Assembly: GCF_000721265.1 (NCBI RefSeq)
Contig: NZ_JOFZ01000009.1
Coordinates: 1 to 64,000 of the forward strand
DNA length: 64,000 nt
Source: Streptomyces sp. NRRL F-5126
Lineage (GTDB): Bacteria > Actinomycetota > Actinomycetes > Streptomycetales > Streptomycetaceae
Direction: 5' to 3'
Shown here in pieces: positions 29,670 to 37,652 of this stretch (the stretch's first letter is position 1; the number at the start of each line of letters is the position of its first letter). The notes under the pieces were generated by a model that ran no database searches, was not told the origin of the DNA, and was given only the letters and a program-made list of their open reading frames with translations. Position numbers and translations under genes: made by a program.

Positions 29670-30102
29670 CGTTATCGCTCCTCAGAGCGGTCAGGCAGTA
29701 AAAGGGGTCGGTCCCCTCTCTGTCCTTCCGCAGCTTAGTCCCGCAAGCGGGGACCGCTCGGGTCCATCCCCGCATCCGCGGGGAGCAGCGTTCCTCCTGA
29801 ACTGCTGACGAACGCTCCAACCCGATGGTGCGAGACGATGTTCCCCCAGGCCAAGCGGATACCGCCGCCATCAGTACGCCCATGGCGAACGGCGGCCGCC
29901 CCGGCCCGTGTGGGGCCCCTCCCCACTAGGGATGTCTTACCCGCCGGCACTGACAGTCCATGCCGCTCAGCCCCCTTCCCTCCGCTGAGGGCGAACAGGG
30001 CGCGAGCACGGCGCGGCAGCTTCGGCGCGGCCCGGCAAGCCGGACGGTGAGCAGTTGCGCACGCAGCGTAACCCTGGCAGGTGCCGCGCCGTTGGCCTTT
30101 AC
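29670..30102. promoter_or_regulatory. clpC upstream region with inverted repeats
   Basis: This 433-bp divergent gap has no gene. It holds an inverted repeat AGCGTTC (29787-29793) with GAACGCT (29810-29816), 16 nt apart, which is a candidate operator for clpC (for example for ClgR, unproved). Two similar short hairpins are at 29739-29753 (TCCCGC-AA-GCGGGGA type) and 29768-29783 (CCCCGC ... GCGGGG). No -10/-35 pair is convincing. Confidence 0.4.
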
Positions 30103-30762
30103 ATGCCGCCTACTGTGCCCGGGCCGCGGGCCCCCCACGCGTACGCGGAGCGGCTGAGCCGCTCCGCCGATTCGCGCGAGTTCCATCAGTTCTACGAGGA
30201 CGCGCTCGGCTGGCCGCTCACGCGCGGCCCGGCGGATGCTCCGCCGCGGCTCGCGACAGGTGTGGCCTTCGACGTGCTCGGGCTGCCGGCGGGCGCGGGT
30301 CTCGCGGTGCTCGGCAAGGCCCCCTCGGGCCCGGTGGCACTCAGCGCCGACCGCACGCGGATGTGGTTCCTCGTGGCCGCGGGCACCGCGGAGGAGGTGC
30401 CGGGGCTGCTGGACTGGCTTGAATGGGGCGGCATCGATCTGGACCTCGACGCGCTCGGCGCGGGGTGCGGCGTGGAGGCGCCTGCGCCGCCGTGGCGGCA
30501 CGCGCGCGCGGTGCCGGGGGCCGCCGCCTGGCTGCGGCCCCCCGTGGCCCTCGCGCTGCCGGCGCTACGCCTGTGCGACGGCGTCGCCCCGGGTGGCGGC
30601 TCGGGGACGGCGACCGGTACCGGGGGCAGCGGTGGGGGTGCCCCCGATCTCGTACGCCTCGTGGACACGGCGGCCGCGGAGTGCCACCGGGTCCGCATCG
30701 CCCGCGGGCCCGCTCGCACCGTCGCCGCGGGTGCGCATCGTCAGCCGTTGGCCTTCTCGTAG
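30103..30762 (+). CDS. conserved protein, possibly primase/polymerase-like
   Basis: A 219-aa protein found next to lsr2. The segments MWFLVAAGTAEEVPGLLDWL, DLDLDALGAGCGVEAPAPP and AAAWLRPPVALALP recall the N-terminal domain of actinobacterial bifunctional DNA primase/polymerase-like proteins, but no catalytic motif is secure and I do not assign an activity. ATG at 30103 is the first start after a run of non-conserved sequence. A Gly/Thr-rich loop (GGGSGTATGTGGSGGGAPD) lies near the C-terminus. The 3' end overlaps the convergent lsr2 gene by 22 bp, so the two transcripts are antisense at their ends. Confidence 0.62.
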   Translation: MPPTVPGPRAPHAYAERLSRSADSREFHQFYEDALGWPLTRGPADAPPRLATGVAFDVLGLPAGAGLAVLGKAPSGPVALSADRTRMWFLVAAGTAEEVPGLLDWLEWGGIDLDLDALGAGCGVEAPAPPWRHARAVPGAAAWLRPPVALALPALRLCDGVAPGGGSGTATGTGGSGGGAPDLVRLVDTAAAECHRVRIARGPARTVAAGAHRQPLAFS

Positions 30763-31076
30763 GCCTCGCGGATGTCGGCGGGAACGCGGCCGCGGTCGTT
30801 CACGCTGTAACCGTTGTCCTTGGCCCACTTGCGGATTTCCGCGGTGTCCTTGTTGCCGCCCGAGACGACGCGGCCCTTGCCGCGCCCCGACCCGCCACGG
30901 CCGCCGGTACGGCGCCCGCTCTTGGCGTACGGGTCGAGCAGACCCCTGAGCTTGTCGGCATTGGCCGTCGTGAGGTCGATCTCGTAGGTCTTGCCGTCCA
31001 GCGCGAACGTGACGGTCTCGTCCGCCTCGCCCCCGTCGAGGTCGTCGACAAGAAGGACCTGAACCTTCTGTGCCAC
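30741..31076 (-). CDS. lsr2: nucleoid-associated protein Lsr2
   Basis: A 111-aa xenogeneic silencer that bridges AT-rich DNA, the functional counterpart of H-NS in actinobacteria. The N-terminal dimerisation domain is VQVLLVDDLDGGEADETVTF, and the C-terminal DNA-binding domain contains the AT-hook-like RGR at residues 95-97 (NDRGRVPADI) after EIRKWAKDNGYSV. A Gly/Arg-rich linker joins them. GTG at 31076 with AAAGGA 7 nt upstream fits the family N-terminus better than ATG at 31091. Its leader contains the perfect palindrome TTTTCCCGGGAAAA. The gene end overlaps the convergent neighbour. Confidence 0.96.
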   Translation of the reverse strand: MAQKVQVLLVDDLDGGEADETVTFALDGKTYEIDLTTANADKLRGLLDPYAKSGRRTGGRGGSGRGKGRVVSGGNKDTAEIRKWAKDNGYSVNDRGRVPADIREAYEKANG

Positions 31077-31121
31077 TTGATTTCCTTTCATCGAAAATGC
31101 AGTACGCGGAAAGGAAACCCC

Positions 31122-31135
31122 TTTTCCCGGGAAAA
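31122..31135. promoter_or_regulatory. palindrome in the lsr2 leader
   Basis: TTTTCCCGGGAAAA is a perfect 14-bp palindrome 46 bp upstream of the lsr2 start, inside an A/T-richer patch (31077-31140) that contrasts with the surrounding GC. It could be an operator, or part of an RNA hairpin in the leader. Autoregulation by Lsr2, which prefers such patches, is a possible explanation. Confidence 0.4.
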
Positions 31136-31206
31136 CACAAACCCCCGGGAGGGGTTCAGTGGCTCAACAAACGGGAAACGCACGCGATTCGGACATCTTC
31201 GCGCCG

Positions 31207-31743
31207 TCACAGGTGCAGAAGCATCCGACTGTTGCCCAAGGTGTTCGGCTTCACTCGTTCGAGACCGAGGAACTCGGCAACGCCCTCGTCATAGGAACGC
31301 AGCAGCTCTCTGTACACATCTCCACCGACGGGCGTCCCATCGATCTCCACGAACCCGTGCTTCGTGAAGAAGTCGACTTCGAAGGTCAAGCAGAATACCC
31401 GGCTGACGCCGAGCTCACGCGCCGCGTGCAGCAGCTCGGTGAGCAGCTTGTGCCCCACTCCCGCGCCCTTCGCCGAAGCGTCGACGGCGAGAGTGCGCAC
31501 TTCGGCGAGGTCCTCCCACATCGGGTGCAGCGCGCCGCAGCCGATGACGGTGCCGTCCGGGCTCTCGGCGACCCAGAACTCCTGGATGTCCTCGTAAAGG
31601 GTCACGGGCGCTTTGTCGAGGAGGATGCCGGAGCCCGCGTAAGTACCGACCAGGCGGCGCAGCGCGGTGACATCGCGCGTCCTGGCGCGTCTGACGGTCA
31701 CGGCATTCAGTTCTGCGGGGGCCGGCGGCTGCGGTGAGGGCAT
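31207..31743 (-). CDS. amino-acid N-acetyltransferase (N-acetylglutamate synthase, short GNAT type)
   Basis: A 178-aa GNAT enzyme. The acetyl-CoA loop is DASAKGAGVGHKLLTELL, preceded by MWEDLAEVRTLAV. The C-terminal segments VFCLTFEVDFFTKHGFVEI and LRSYDEGVAEFLGLERVKPN are the hallmark of the actinobacterial stand-alone N-acetylglutamate synthases, which start arginine synthesis. The start at 31743 has TAGCGT (31756-31751) 7 nt upstream, so the mRNA is leaderless and its promoter lies in the 3' end of the upstream blaI-like gene. Confidence 0.87.
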   Translation of the reverse strand: MPSPQPPAPAELNAVTVRRARTRDVTALRRLVGTYAGSGILLDKAPVTLYEDIQEFWVAESPDGTVIGCGALHPMWEDLAEVRTLAVDASAKGAGVGHKLLTELLHAARELGVSRVFCLTFEVDFFTKHGFVEIDGTPVGGDVYRELLRSYDEGVAEFLGLERVKPNTLGNSRMLLHL

Positions 31744-31753
31744 GAACAGGACG

Positions 31754-32215
31754 CTATCGTTCACCGTCCCCATCGGATCCGGCGCCCCGGAGGCCCGCGC
31801 GTTCGCGGTCCTCCGCCGGGTCATCGGCCGGGTCATCGGCCGGGTCATCGGCTCGGTTCCCCCGGACGACACGGACGGCATCCTCCAAAGAGCGCCGCTG
31901 CTCCGGCGACATCATCCCGAAGAACGCGACGAGTGCGGCGGCCTGGTTGTCACTCCTCGACCAGGCGTCGTTCATCAGGGCCGCCGCATAGGCCGCGCGG
32001 GTGGACACCGCCCTATATCGATAGGCGCGGCCCTCGACTTCCCTGCGCACCCAGCCCTTCTGGTGGAGGTTGTCCATTACCGTCATGACGGTCGTGTAGG
32101 CGATCGAGCGTTCTTGCTGGAGGTCTTCGAGGACTTCCCTGACGGTCACCGGACGGTTCCATTGCCAGACGCGCGTCATCACGGCGTCTTCGAGGTCTCC
32201 CAATTGGCGGGGCAC
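31754..32215 (-). CDS. BlaI/MecI/CopY family transcriptional regulator
   Basis: A 153-aa winged-helix repressor: RQLGDLEDAVMTRVW, TVREVLEDLQQERSIAYTTVM and NLHQKGWVRREVEGRAYRY are the typical BlaI segments. The C-terminus ends in an acidic repeat ADDPADDPADDPAED made by three 12-bp units (CCGGGTCATCGG on the plus strand, near 31816-31851). No BlaR-type protease gene is adjacent, as is usual for the many orphan copies in Streptomyces. GTG at 32215 has TAGGCT (32228-32223) 7 nt upstream: leaderless. Targets unknown. Confidence 0.9.
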   Translation of the reverse strand: MPRQLGDLEDAVMTRVWQWNRPVTVREVLEDLQQERSIAYTTVMTVMDNLHQKGWVRREVEGRAYRYRAVSTRAAYAAALMNDAWSRSDNQAAALVAFFGMMSPEQRRSLEDAVRVVRGNRADDPADDPADDPAEDRERAGLRGAGSDGDGER

Positions 32216-32269
32216 GTTCGCCAGCCTAGTCCGCAATGTCCGAAAAGACGGTTATTTGAGCGGCGAAAA

Positions 32270-32299
32270 GGGCGCACGCCCCCCGAGGGTCGTGCGCCC
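32270..32299 (-). terminator. terminator of the small membrane protein gene
   Basis: Arms GGGCGCACG (32270-32278) and CGTGCGCCC (32291-32299) with a 12-nt loop; on the minus strand the hairpin is followed by TTTTCGCC. It lies 14 bp after the stop of the gene at 32313. Confidence 0.8.
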
Positions 32300-32312
32300 G
32301 GTGTGGCGCGGG

Positions 32313-32504
32313 TCAGACGCCGCGCGTCTCGCGCGCGGCGCCCTGCGCCGCGCCCGCGGCCTCGGCGCGGGCGATGGCCGCGTCCACGGCCGCGTCTTCC
32401 TTGCTCTTGTTGGGACCACCCTGGGTCTTGATGATCAGCCGCACGAGGAAGACGAAGAACGCCCCCATGACCACAGGAGGCACAAGCGCGGATACATAGT
32501 CCAT
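32313..32504 (-). CDS. small membrane protein, 63 aa
   Basis: A 63-aa protein with one N-terminal membrane segment (VSALVPPVVMGAFFVFLVRLI) followed by a cytoplasmic Lys/Ala-rich amphipathic helix (KSKEDAAVDAAIARAEAAG). It is conserved in position in Streptomyces as far as I recall. ATG at 32504 has TACTGT (32517-32512) 7 nt upstream, so the transcript is leaderless, and the gene ends in its own terminator. The strong expression signals around such a short gene argue that it is real. Function unknown. Confidence 0.75.
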   Translation of the reverse strand: MDYVSALVPPVVMGAFFVFLVRLIIKTQGGPNKSKEDAAVDAAIARAEAAGAAQGAARETRGV

Positions 32505-32518
32505 ACCGACCACAGTAG

Positions 32519-33181
32519 CTACACCGCGGCGCGCTCCTGCGGCCGGGGCGGGGCGGGCGGCGCGGGCTTCCTGCGCGGCGGGAAGACCTCGGAGGGCTTC
32601 GGCACGGGGCGCTCGCCGGGCGGGGGTGCGGGGGCCGGCTCCTTCGGCCGCCGTTCGCCGCCGTCCTTGCCCGTGCCGCCCTTGCCCGCGGCGTTTTCGC
32701 CGGCGGCGTCCTCGCCCGCGGTCCCGACGAGCGTCAGCAGCCGGGCGCGGCGCGCGGCCGGCACGCGCACCTCGGCGGGCCGGCCCGCGAGGCGCTCGCG
32801 CACGTGGCGCTCCGCGATCCGCACGCAGCGCTCCAGGAGCGTCGCGGCGACCGCGTCGCCCCGCTGGGCGCGCAGCGCCGCCAGGTCGTCGGAGACGGGC
32901 ACGTAGCCGCCCGCCAGGGCGTCCTGGAGGAGCTCCAGGTACCCGGTGAGGCCGCCGGGCAGAGCGGCACGGTAGCGGGCGAGGTCGGCGAGCAGGAACG
33001 CGCGCAGCCGCCCGGCCTCCCGCACGGCTTCGTCCACGGACTCGGCCAACTCGAGACACTCCCGGACGTCCTCGTCCGGGAGCTGGGCGGGGTTCAGGAC
33101 GGCGGCCAGGGCGCGTCGGAGCACACGCAGCTCGTCAGCACCGAACGCCATGCCGCCTCGGGGTCCGTATGGCGTGGGCAT
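32519..33181 (-). CDS. conserved hypothetical protein with Pro/Lys-rich tail
   Basis: A 220-aa soluble protein. The first 150 residues are predicted helical and conserved in character (FGADELRVLRRALAAVLNP, ESVDEAVREAGRLRAFLLAD, LARYRAALPG, YLELLQDALAGGY). The last 55 residues are low-complexity, rich in Lys, Pro and Gly. No known domain was recognised. ATG at 33181 is preceded by TAAGGT (33193-33188) with 6 nt, a leaderless start. The stop lies 2 bp before the -10 box of the small membrane gene. A repeat array lies directly upstream. Confidence 0.72.
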   Translation of the reverse strand: MPTPYGPRGGMAFGADELRVLRRALAAVLNPAQLPDEDVRECLELAESVDEAVREAGRLRAFLLADLARYRAALPGGLTGYLELLQDALAGGYVPVSDDLAALRAQRGDAVAATLLERCVRIAERHVRERLAGRPAEVRVPAARRARLLTLVGTAGEDAAGENAAGKGGTGKDGGERRPKEPAPAPPPGERPVPKPSEVFPPRRKPAPPAPPRPQERAAV

Positions 33182-33330
33182 GGTCCGACCTTACGCGCCA
33201 AGTCGGACAAATGATGCGAAATACCACGCACAAGGGTGGCCCGGGCGCGCCGCAGGCGCGCGCTCACGCGCACACCCCGGGGCCCGCCGGTGGCCGCACT
33301 GCTCGGGCCCGGCCCGGGTCCGACGCCATT

Positions 33331-34008
33331 GGCACGTGGTGCCTTGCTCCCCGAACCGCGCACGCTCGGGGCCCGCGGGCAGCCGCCTACGGCCGGACAT
33401 CGCGAAGCCACACGACCGCAACCGCGGCGGCCGCGCGAGGCCGCCCGGCCAGGGCCCGGACGCCGCAGGCGCGTGCACCTGGTCACCGGCACGCGCCACC
33501 TGCCCCGAAGCGCACGGCTCGTCGGCCGCGCGCGAGGCCGCCCGGCCCTGGCCCGGGTCCGGGCGGCGCGGGCACCTGGCCGCCACGGCACGCGGCACCT
33601 GCCCCGGAGCGCACGGCGTCGGCGCCTGCGCGGGCAGCCGTCTACGGCCGGGCGTTGCGGAGCCGCACGACCGCAACCGCGGCGGCCGCGCGAGGCCGCC
33701 CGGCCAGGGCCCGGACGCCGCAGGCGCGTGCACCTGGTCATCGGCATGCGACACCTGCCCCGAAGCGCACGGCTCGTCGGCCGCGCGCGAGGCCGCCCGG
33801 CCCGGGTCCGGCGCCGTGGGCACGCGGCCCGGCCGCCAATGACACGTGGTGCCTTGCTCCCCGAAGCGCGCACGCTCGGGGCTCGCGGGGAGCCGCCCGC
33901 GGCCGGGCGTTGCGGAGCCACGCGGCCGCGCGAGGCGGCCCGGCCCGGGCCCGGACGGCGCGGGGGCGTGCGCCTGGTCATCGGCACGTGGTGCCTGCCC
34001 GGAGCCGA
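33331..34008. repeat. tandem array with a 255-bp period, two full copies and a partial third
   Basis: The 137-bp stretch 33411-33547 recurs almost unchanged at 33666-33802, and a diverged third copy starts near 33919. Each copy begins with CACGACCGCAACCGCGGCGG and runs through GCGTGCACCTGGTCA to GAAGCGCACGGCTCGTCGG. Sub-repeats GGCACGTGGTGCCT mark 33331, 33843 and 33983. The array fills the 873-bp gap 33182-34054, where I find no gene. The period is a multiple of three, which explains why several frames stay open right across it. It is unrelated in sequence to the array at 23441. Confidence 0.88.
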
Positions 34009-34054
34009 CACGGCCTCGGGGACCGAGCCGCCCGCGGCCGAGCCGCCCGCGGGG

Positions 34055-34852
34055 CTACAGGCGCGGCGCGTTGCGTTCGAAGACCAGGCGCAGGCCGATC
34101 AGCGTCAGCCACGGCTCGTGCTCGTCGATCACCGACGCCTCGCCGAGCACCATCGGCGCCAGGCCGCCCGTCGCGATGACCGTCACGTCCTCCGGGTCAT
34201 CGGCCAGCTCGCGCGCCATGCGCCGCACCACGCCGTCCACCTGGCCCGCGAAGCCGTACACGATGCCCGCCTGCATGGCTTCGACCGTGTTCTTGCCGAT
34301 CACGCTGCGCGGCCTGGCGAGCTCGATCTTGCGCAGTTGCGCGCCCTTCACGCCCAGCGCCTCGACCGAGATCTCGATGCCGGGCGCGATCACGCCGCCC
34401 GCGTACTCGCCGCGCGCGCTCACCGCGTCGAACGTCGTCGCCGTGCCGAAGTCCACGACGATCGCGGGGCCGCCGAACAGCTCGACGGCGGCCACGGCGT
34501 TGATGATGCGGTCGGCGCCGACCTCCTTCGGGTTGTCCATCAGGATCGGCACGCCCGTCTTGATGCCCGGCTCCACCAGCACCGCCGGCACGTCGCCGTA
34601 GTACCGCCGGGTGACCTCGCGCAGCTCGTGCAGCACCGAGGGCACCGTCGAGCAGATCGAGATGCCCTCGATGCCCTCGCCCAGCTCCATGCCGAGCAGC
34701 GGGTGCATGCCCATCAGACCCTGGAGCAGCACCGCCAGCTCGTCGGCCGTGCGGCGTGCGTCGGTCGAGATGCGCCAGTGCTCGACGATCTCGTCACCGT
34801 CGAAGAGGCCGAGCACCGTGTGGGTGTTGCCGACGTCGATGGTCAGCAGCAT
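34055..34852 (-). CDS. coaX: type III pantothenate kinase
   Basis: First step of coenzyme A synthesis: phosphorylation of pantothenate. The 265-aa protein has the ASKHA nucleotide-binding motifs: MLLTIDVGNTHTVLGLFDGD, VVDFGTATTFDAVSARGEYAGG and VIATGGLAPMV. The signature GADRIINAVAA, which carries the type III active-site aspartate, is intact. Its ATG overlaps the nadC stop by one base (TGATG). It is the last gene of the leftward NAD/CoA operon; the 255-bp repeat array follows its stop. Confidence 0.95.
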   Translation of the reverse strand: MLLTIDVGNTHTVLGLFDGDEIVEHWRISTDARRTADELAVLLQGLMGMHPLLGMELGEGIEGISICSTVPSVLHELREVTRRYYGDVPAVLVEPGIKTGVPILMDNPKEVGADRIINAVAAVELFGGPAIVVDFGTATTFDAVSARGEYAGGVIAPGIEISVEALGVKGAQLRKIELARPRSVIGKNTVEAMQAGIVYGFAGQVDGVVRRMARELADDPEDVTVIATGGLAPMVLGEASVIDEHEPWLTLIGLRLVFERNAPRL

Positions 34853-35883
34853 CAGGCGCCCGCCACCGGGGCGTCCACCGCGCGCAGGTCGAGGCCGATG
34901 TCGAGGATCCGCGACGAGTGCGTGAGCGCGCCCACCGACAGGTAGTCGACGCCCGTTTCCGCGTACGCGCGCGCGTTGTCGAGGGTCAGCCGCCCCGACG
35001 ACTCGACGAACGCCCTGCCGTTCACGATCCCGACGGCCTCCGCAGTCTCGGCCGGGGTGAAGTTGTCCAGCAGGATCAGGTCGGCTCCCGCGTCGAGCAC
35101 CTCGCGCAGCTGGTGCAGCGTGTCGACCTCGACCTCGATGGCGAGCCCCGGGTACTGGTCGCGCACGGCCTGGAATGCCTGCGCCACGCCGCCGGCCGCG
35201 ATCACGTGGTTGTCCTTGACCAGCGCGGCGTCCGACAGCGACATGCGGTGGTTCACGCCGTTGCCGCACCGCACCGCGTACTTCTCCAGCGCCCGCAGTC
35301 CCGGCGTCGTCTTGCGGGTGTCGCGCACCTTCGCCTTCGTGCCCTGGAGCGCGTCGGCCCACGCGCGCGTCGCCGTCGCGATGCCCGAGAGCCTGCACAG
35401 GATGTTGAGCGCGCTGCGCTCCGCCGTGAGCAGGTCGCGCGTGCGCGCGGTGACGCTCAGCAGCTTCTGCCCGGCGCGCACCGCGTCGCCGTCCGCCGCG
35501 TGGCGCTCCACCTCGAACTCGTCGGTGAGTACCACCGAAAGGACGGCCTCCGCGACGTGCAGCCCGGCCACCACGCCGTCCTCGCGCGCGGTGAAGTCGC
35601 CGGTCGCGACGGCGTCCTCGGGGACGGTCGCCGCCGTCGTCACGTCGATACCGCCGGCCAGGTCCTCCTGCACGGCGACGTGCGCGACGTCCTCGACCTG
35701 TACGGGGTCGAGGCCGGCGTCCGCGAGGAGCTGGGCGAGCGCGGGGTCGAGCCCGCACTCCAGGTCCTCGGGCGCCTCGCAGGCGCAGCCGTCGTCGCCG
35801 CAGCCGCCTGCGGGCGCGGCGCCGATGTGGATCAGCGGCACGGCCACCGGCTCGGGACGCGGGGTGTCTTCGGGCGTGCTCAC
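34852..35883 (-). CDS. nadC: nicotinate-nucleotide pyrophosphorylase (quinolinate phosphoribosyltransferase)
   Basis: Converts quinolinate and PRPP to nicotinate mononucleotide in de novo NAD synthesis. The 343-aa protein contains the usual QPRTase segments: VQEDLAGGIDVTT, LSGIATATRAWADALQGTKAKVRDTRKTTPGLRALEKYAV (family core), VEVEVDTLHQL, LLDNFTPAE and YLSVGALTHSS. Unusually, about 50 residues precede the domain and include four clustered cysteines (GGCGDDGCACEAPEDLECG), an extension I recall as common in Streptomyces. GTG at 35883 overlaps the nadB stop in a GTGA. Confidence 0.95.
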   Translation of the reverse strand: MSTPEDTPRPEPVAVPLIHIGAAPAGGCGDDGCACEAPEDLECGLDPALAQLLADAGLDPVQVEDVAHVAVQEDLAGGIDVTTAATVPEDAVATGDFTAREDGVVAGLHVAEAVLSVVLTDEFEVERHAADGDAVRAGQKLLSVTARTRDLLTAERSALNILCRLSGIATATRAWADALQGTKAKVRDTRKTTPGLRALEKYAVRCGNGVNHRMSLSDAALVKDNHVIAAGGVAQAFQAVRDQYPGLAIEVEVDTLHQLREVLDAGADLILLDNFTPAETAEAVGIVNGRAFVESSGRLTLDNARAYAETGVDYLSVGALTHSSRILDIGLDLRAVDAPVAGA

Positions 35884-37652
35884 GTTGCTGCTCCCTGGGG
35901 ACGGTCGGACTGCGGGTTGAGATCGGCCGTGGCGGTCGCGGTGACCGCGAGGGCCCCGTCGGGGTCGAGGCCGAGTACGAGGTGGCGGCGCCAGTGGTCG
36001 TCGTCGCGGTCGGGGAAGTCCTCGCGCCAGTGGCAGCCGCGCGTCTCCTCGCGCCGCAGCGCGGCCTCGACGAGCGCGCGGGCCACGGCGAGCAGGTTCG
36101 TGGTCTCCCACGCCTCCACGCCGGGCGCCACGGGCGCCGTGCCCGGCTCGTCAGGCGCGGTGCCCGGTTCGGCGGGCGCCGTGCCCGGCCGGACGGCGGC
36201 GAGCTCCCCGGCGGCCGCGCGCAGGCTCGCCGCGGACCTGAGGACTCCCGCGCCCGCGGACATGGCCCGCTGGACGCCCGCGCGCGCGGCCGGGTCGATC
36301 AGGGGCGCCACGCGCCCGTCCGGGGCACTCCCCGCGGCCCGCCCCTGATCCGTGTCCGCGCAGCGGCGCTCCGGCGCCGCGCCCACGATGTCGTCGGCGA
36401 TGCGCTCGGCGAAGACCAGGCCTTCGAGCAGCGAGTTCGACGCCAGGCGGTTCGCGCCGTGCACGCCCGTGCACGCCACCTCGCCGCACGCGTACAGCCC
36501 CGGCACGTTCGTCCGGCCCGCGAGGTCCGTGCGCACGCCGCCGGACGCATAGTGCGCGGCGGGCGCCACCGGGATCGGCCGCGTCACCGGGTCGATGCCG
36601 TGGGCCCGGCACGCGGCGAGGATCGTGGGGAAGCGGGTCTCCCACATCTCGCGGCCGAAGTGGCGCGCGTCCAGGTACATGTGCTGGGCGCCCCGCTCGC
36701 GCATGCGCCCCATGATGGCCTTGGCGACGATGTCGCGCGGGGCGAGTTCCGCGAGCTCGTGGCGGCCGAGCATGAAGCGGACGCCGTCCGCGTCGACCAG
36801 GTGGGCGCCCTCGCCGCGTACCGCCTCGGAGACCAGCGGCTGCTGGCCCTCGGAGCCGGCGCCGAGGAACAGCACCGTCGGGTGGAACTGCACGAACTCG
36901 ACGTCCGAGACGTCGGCGCCCGCGCGCAGGGCGAGCGCGACTCCGTCGCCCGTCGACACGGACGGGTTCGTCGTCGCCGAGAACACCTGGCCCATGCCGC
37001 CCGTCGCCAGCACCACGGCGGGTGCGTGCACCGCGCCCACGCCGTCGTGGCGCCCCTCCCCCATGACGTGCAGGGTGACGCCGGCGGCCCGGCCCCGCGC
37101 GTCCTTCAGGAGGTCGAGGACAAGCGCGTGCTCCACCGTCCGCAGCCCCGCGTCGCGTACGGCGGCCACCAGGGCGCGCGAGACCTCGGCGCCTGTCGCG
37201 TCGCCGCCCGCGTGCGCGATGCGGCGCCTGTGGTGGCCGCCCTCCCGGGTGAGCTGGAGCTCGCCGTCGTCCGCGCGGTCGAACTCGGCGCCCGCCGCGA
37301 TCAGCCGCCGCACGGCCGGGGCGCCCTCCGTCACCAGCTCGCGCACCGCCGCCTCGTCGCACAGGCCCGCGCCCGCCACCAGGGTGTCCGCCAGGTGCTG
37401 CTGCGGAGTGTCGCCCTCGCCGAGCGAGGCCGCGATGCCGCCCTGCGCCCAGCGCGTGGAGCCGTCGTCGAGGCGCGCCTTCGTGACGACGACCGTGCGC
37501 AGCCCGGCAGCCGCACAGCGCAGCGCCGCCGTGAGGCCCGCGACGCCGGAACCGGCCACCACGACGTCCGCCTCGATCGACCATCCGGGCTCGGGCGCCG
37601 CGAGCCGTATACCGGTACCTGTGGCACTCCCGCTGCCGCTGCCGTTCGTCAT
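35880..37652 (-). CDS. nadB: L-aspartate oxidase
   Basis: FAD enzyme producing iminoaspartate, the first step of NAD synthesis. The 590-aa protein has the Rossmann motif [18 protein letters not shown], the catalytic-region [11 protein letters not shown] and [18 protein letters not shown], and the C-terminal succinate-dehydrogenase-like helical domain. It carries an Ala/Pro/Gly repeat insert ([20 protein letters not shown]) near the C-terminus. The ATG overlaps the panC stop by 4 nt. Quinolinate synthase (nadA), the partner enzyme, is not in this window and must lie elsewhere. Confidence 0.96.
   Translation of the reverse strand: MTNGSGSGSATGTGIRLAAPEPGWSIEADVVVAGSGVAGLTAALRCAAAGLRTVVVTKARLDDGSTRWAQGGIAASLGEGDTPQQHLADTLVAGAGLCDEAAVRELVTEGAPAVRRLIAAGAEFDRADDGELQLTREGGHHRRRIAHAGGDATGAEVSRALVAAVRDAGLRTVEHALVLDLLKDARGRAAGVTLHVMGEGRHDGVGAVHAPAVVLATGGMGQVFSATTNPSVSTGDGVALALRAGADVSDVEFVQFHPTVLFLGAGSEGQQPLVSEAVRGEGAHLVDADGVRFMLGRHELAELAPRDIVAKAIMGRMRERGAQHMYLDARHFGREMWETRFPTILAACRAHGIDPVTRPIPVAPAAHYASGGVRTDLAGRTNVPGLYACGEVACTGVHGANRLASNSLLEGLVFAERIADDIVGAAPERRCADTDQGRAAGSAPDGRVAPLIDPAARAGVQRAMSAGAGVLRSAASLRAAAGELAAVRPGTAPAEPGTAPDEPGTAPVAPGVEAWETTNLLAVARALVEAALRREETRGCHWREDFPDRDDDHWRRHLVLGLDPDGALAVTATATADLNPQSDRPQGAAT

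Noticed and set aside
33236..34945. A 569-codon plus-strand frame through the 255-bp repeats into coaX
   Set aside because: Half of it is antisense to coaX. The open frame over the array is explained by the 255-bp period being a multiple of three.
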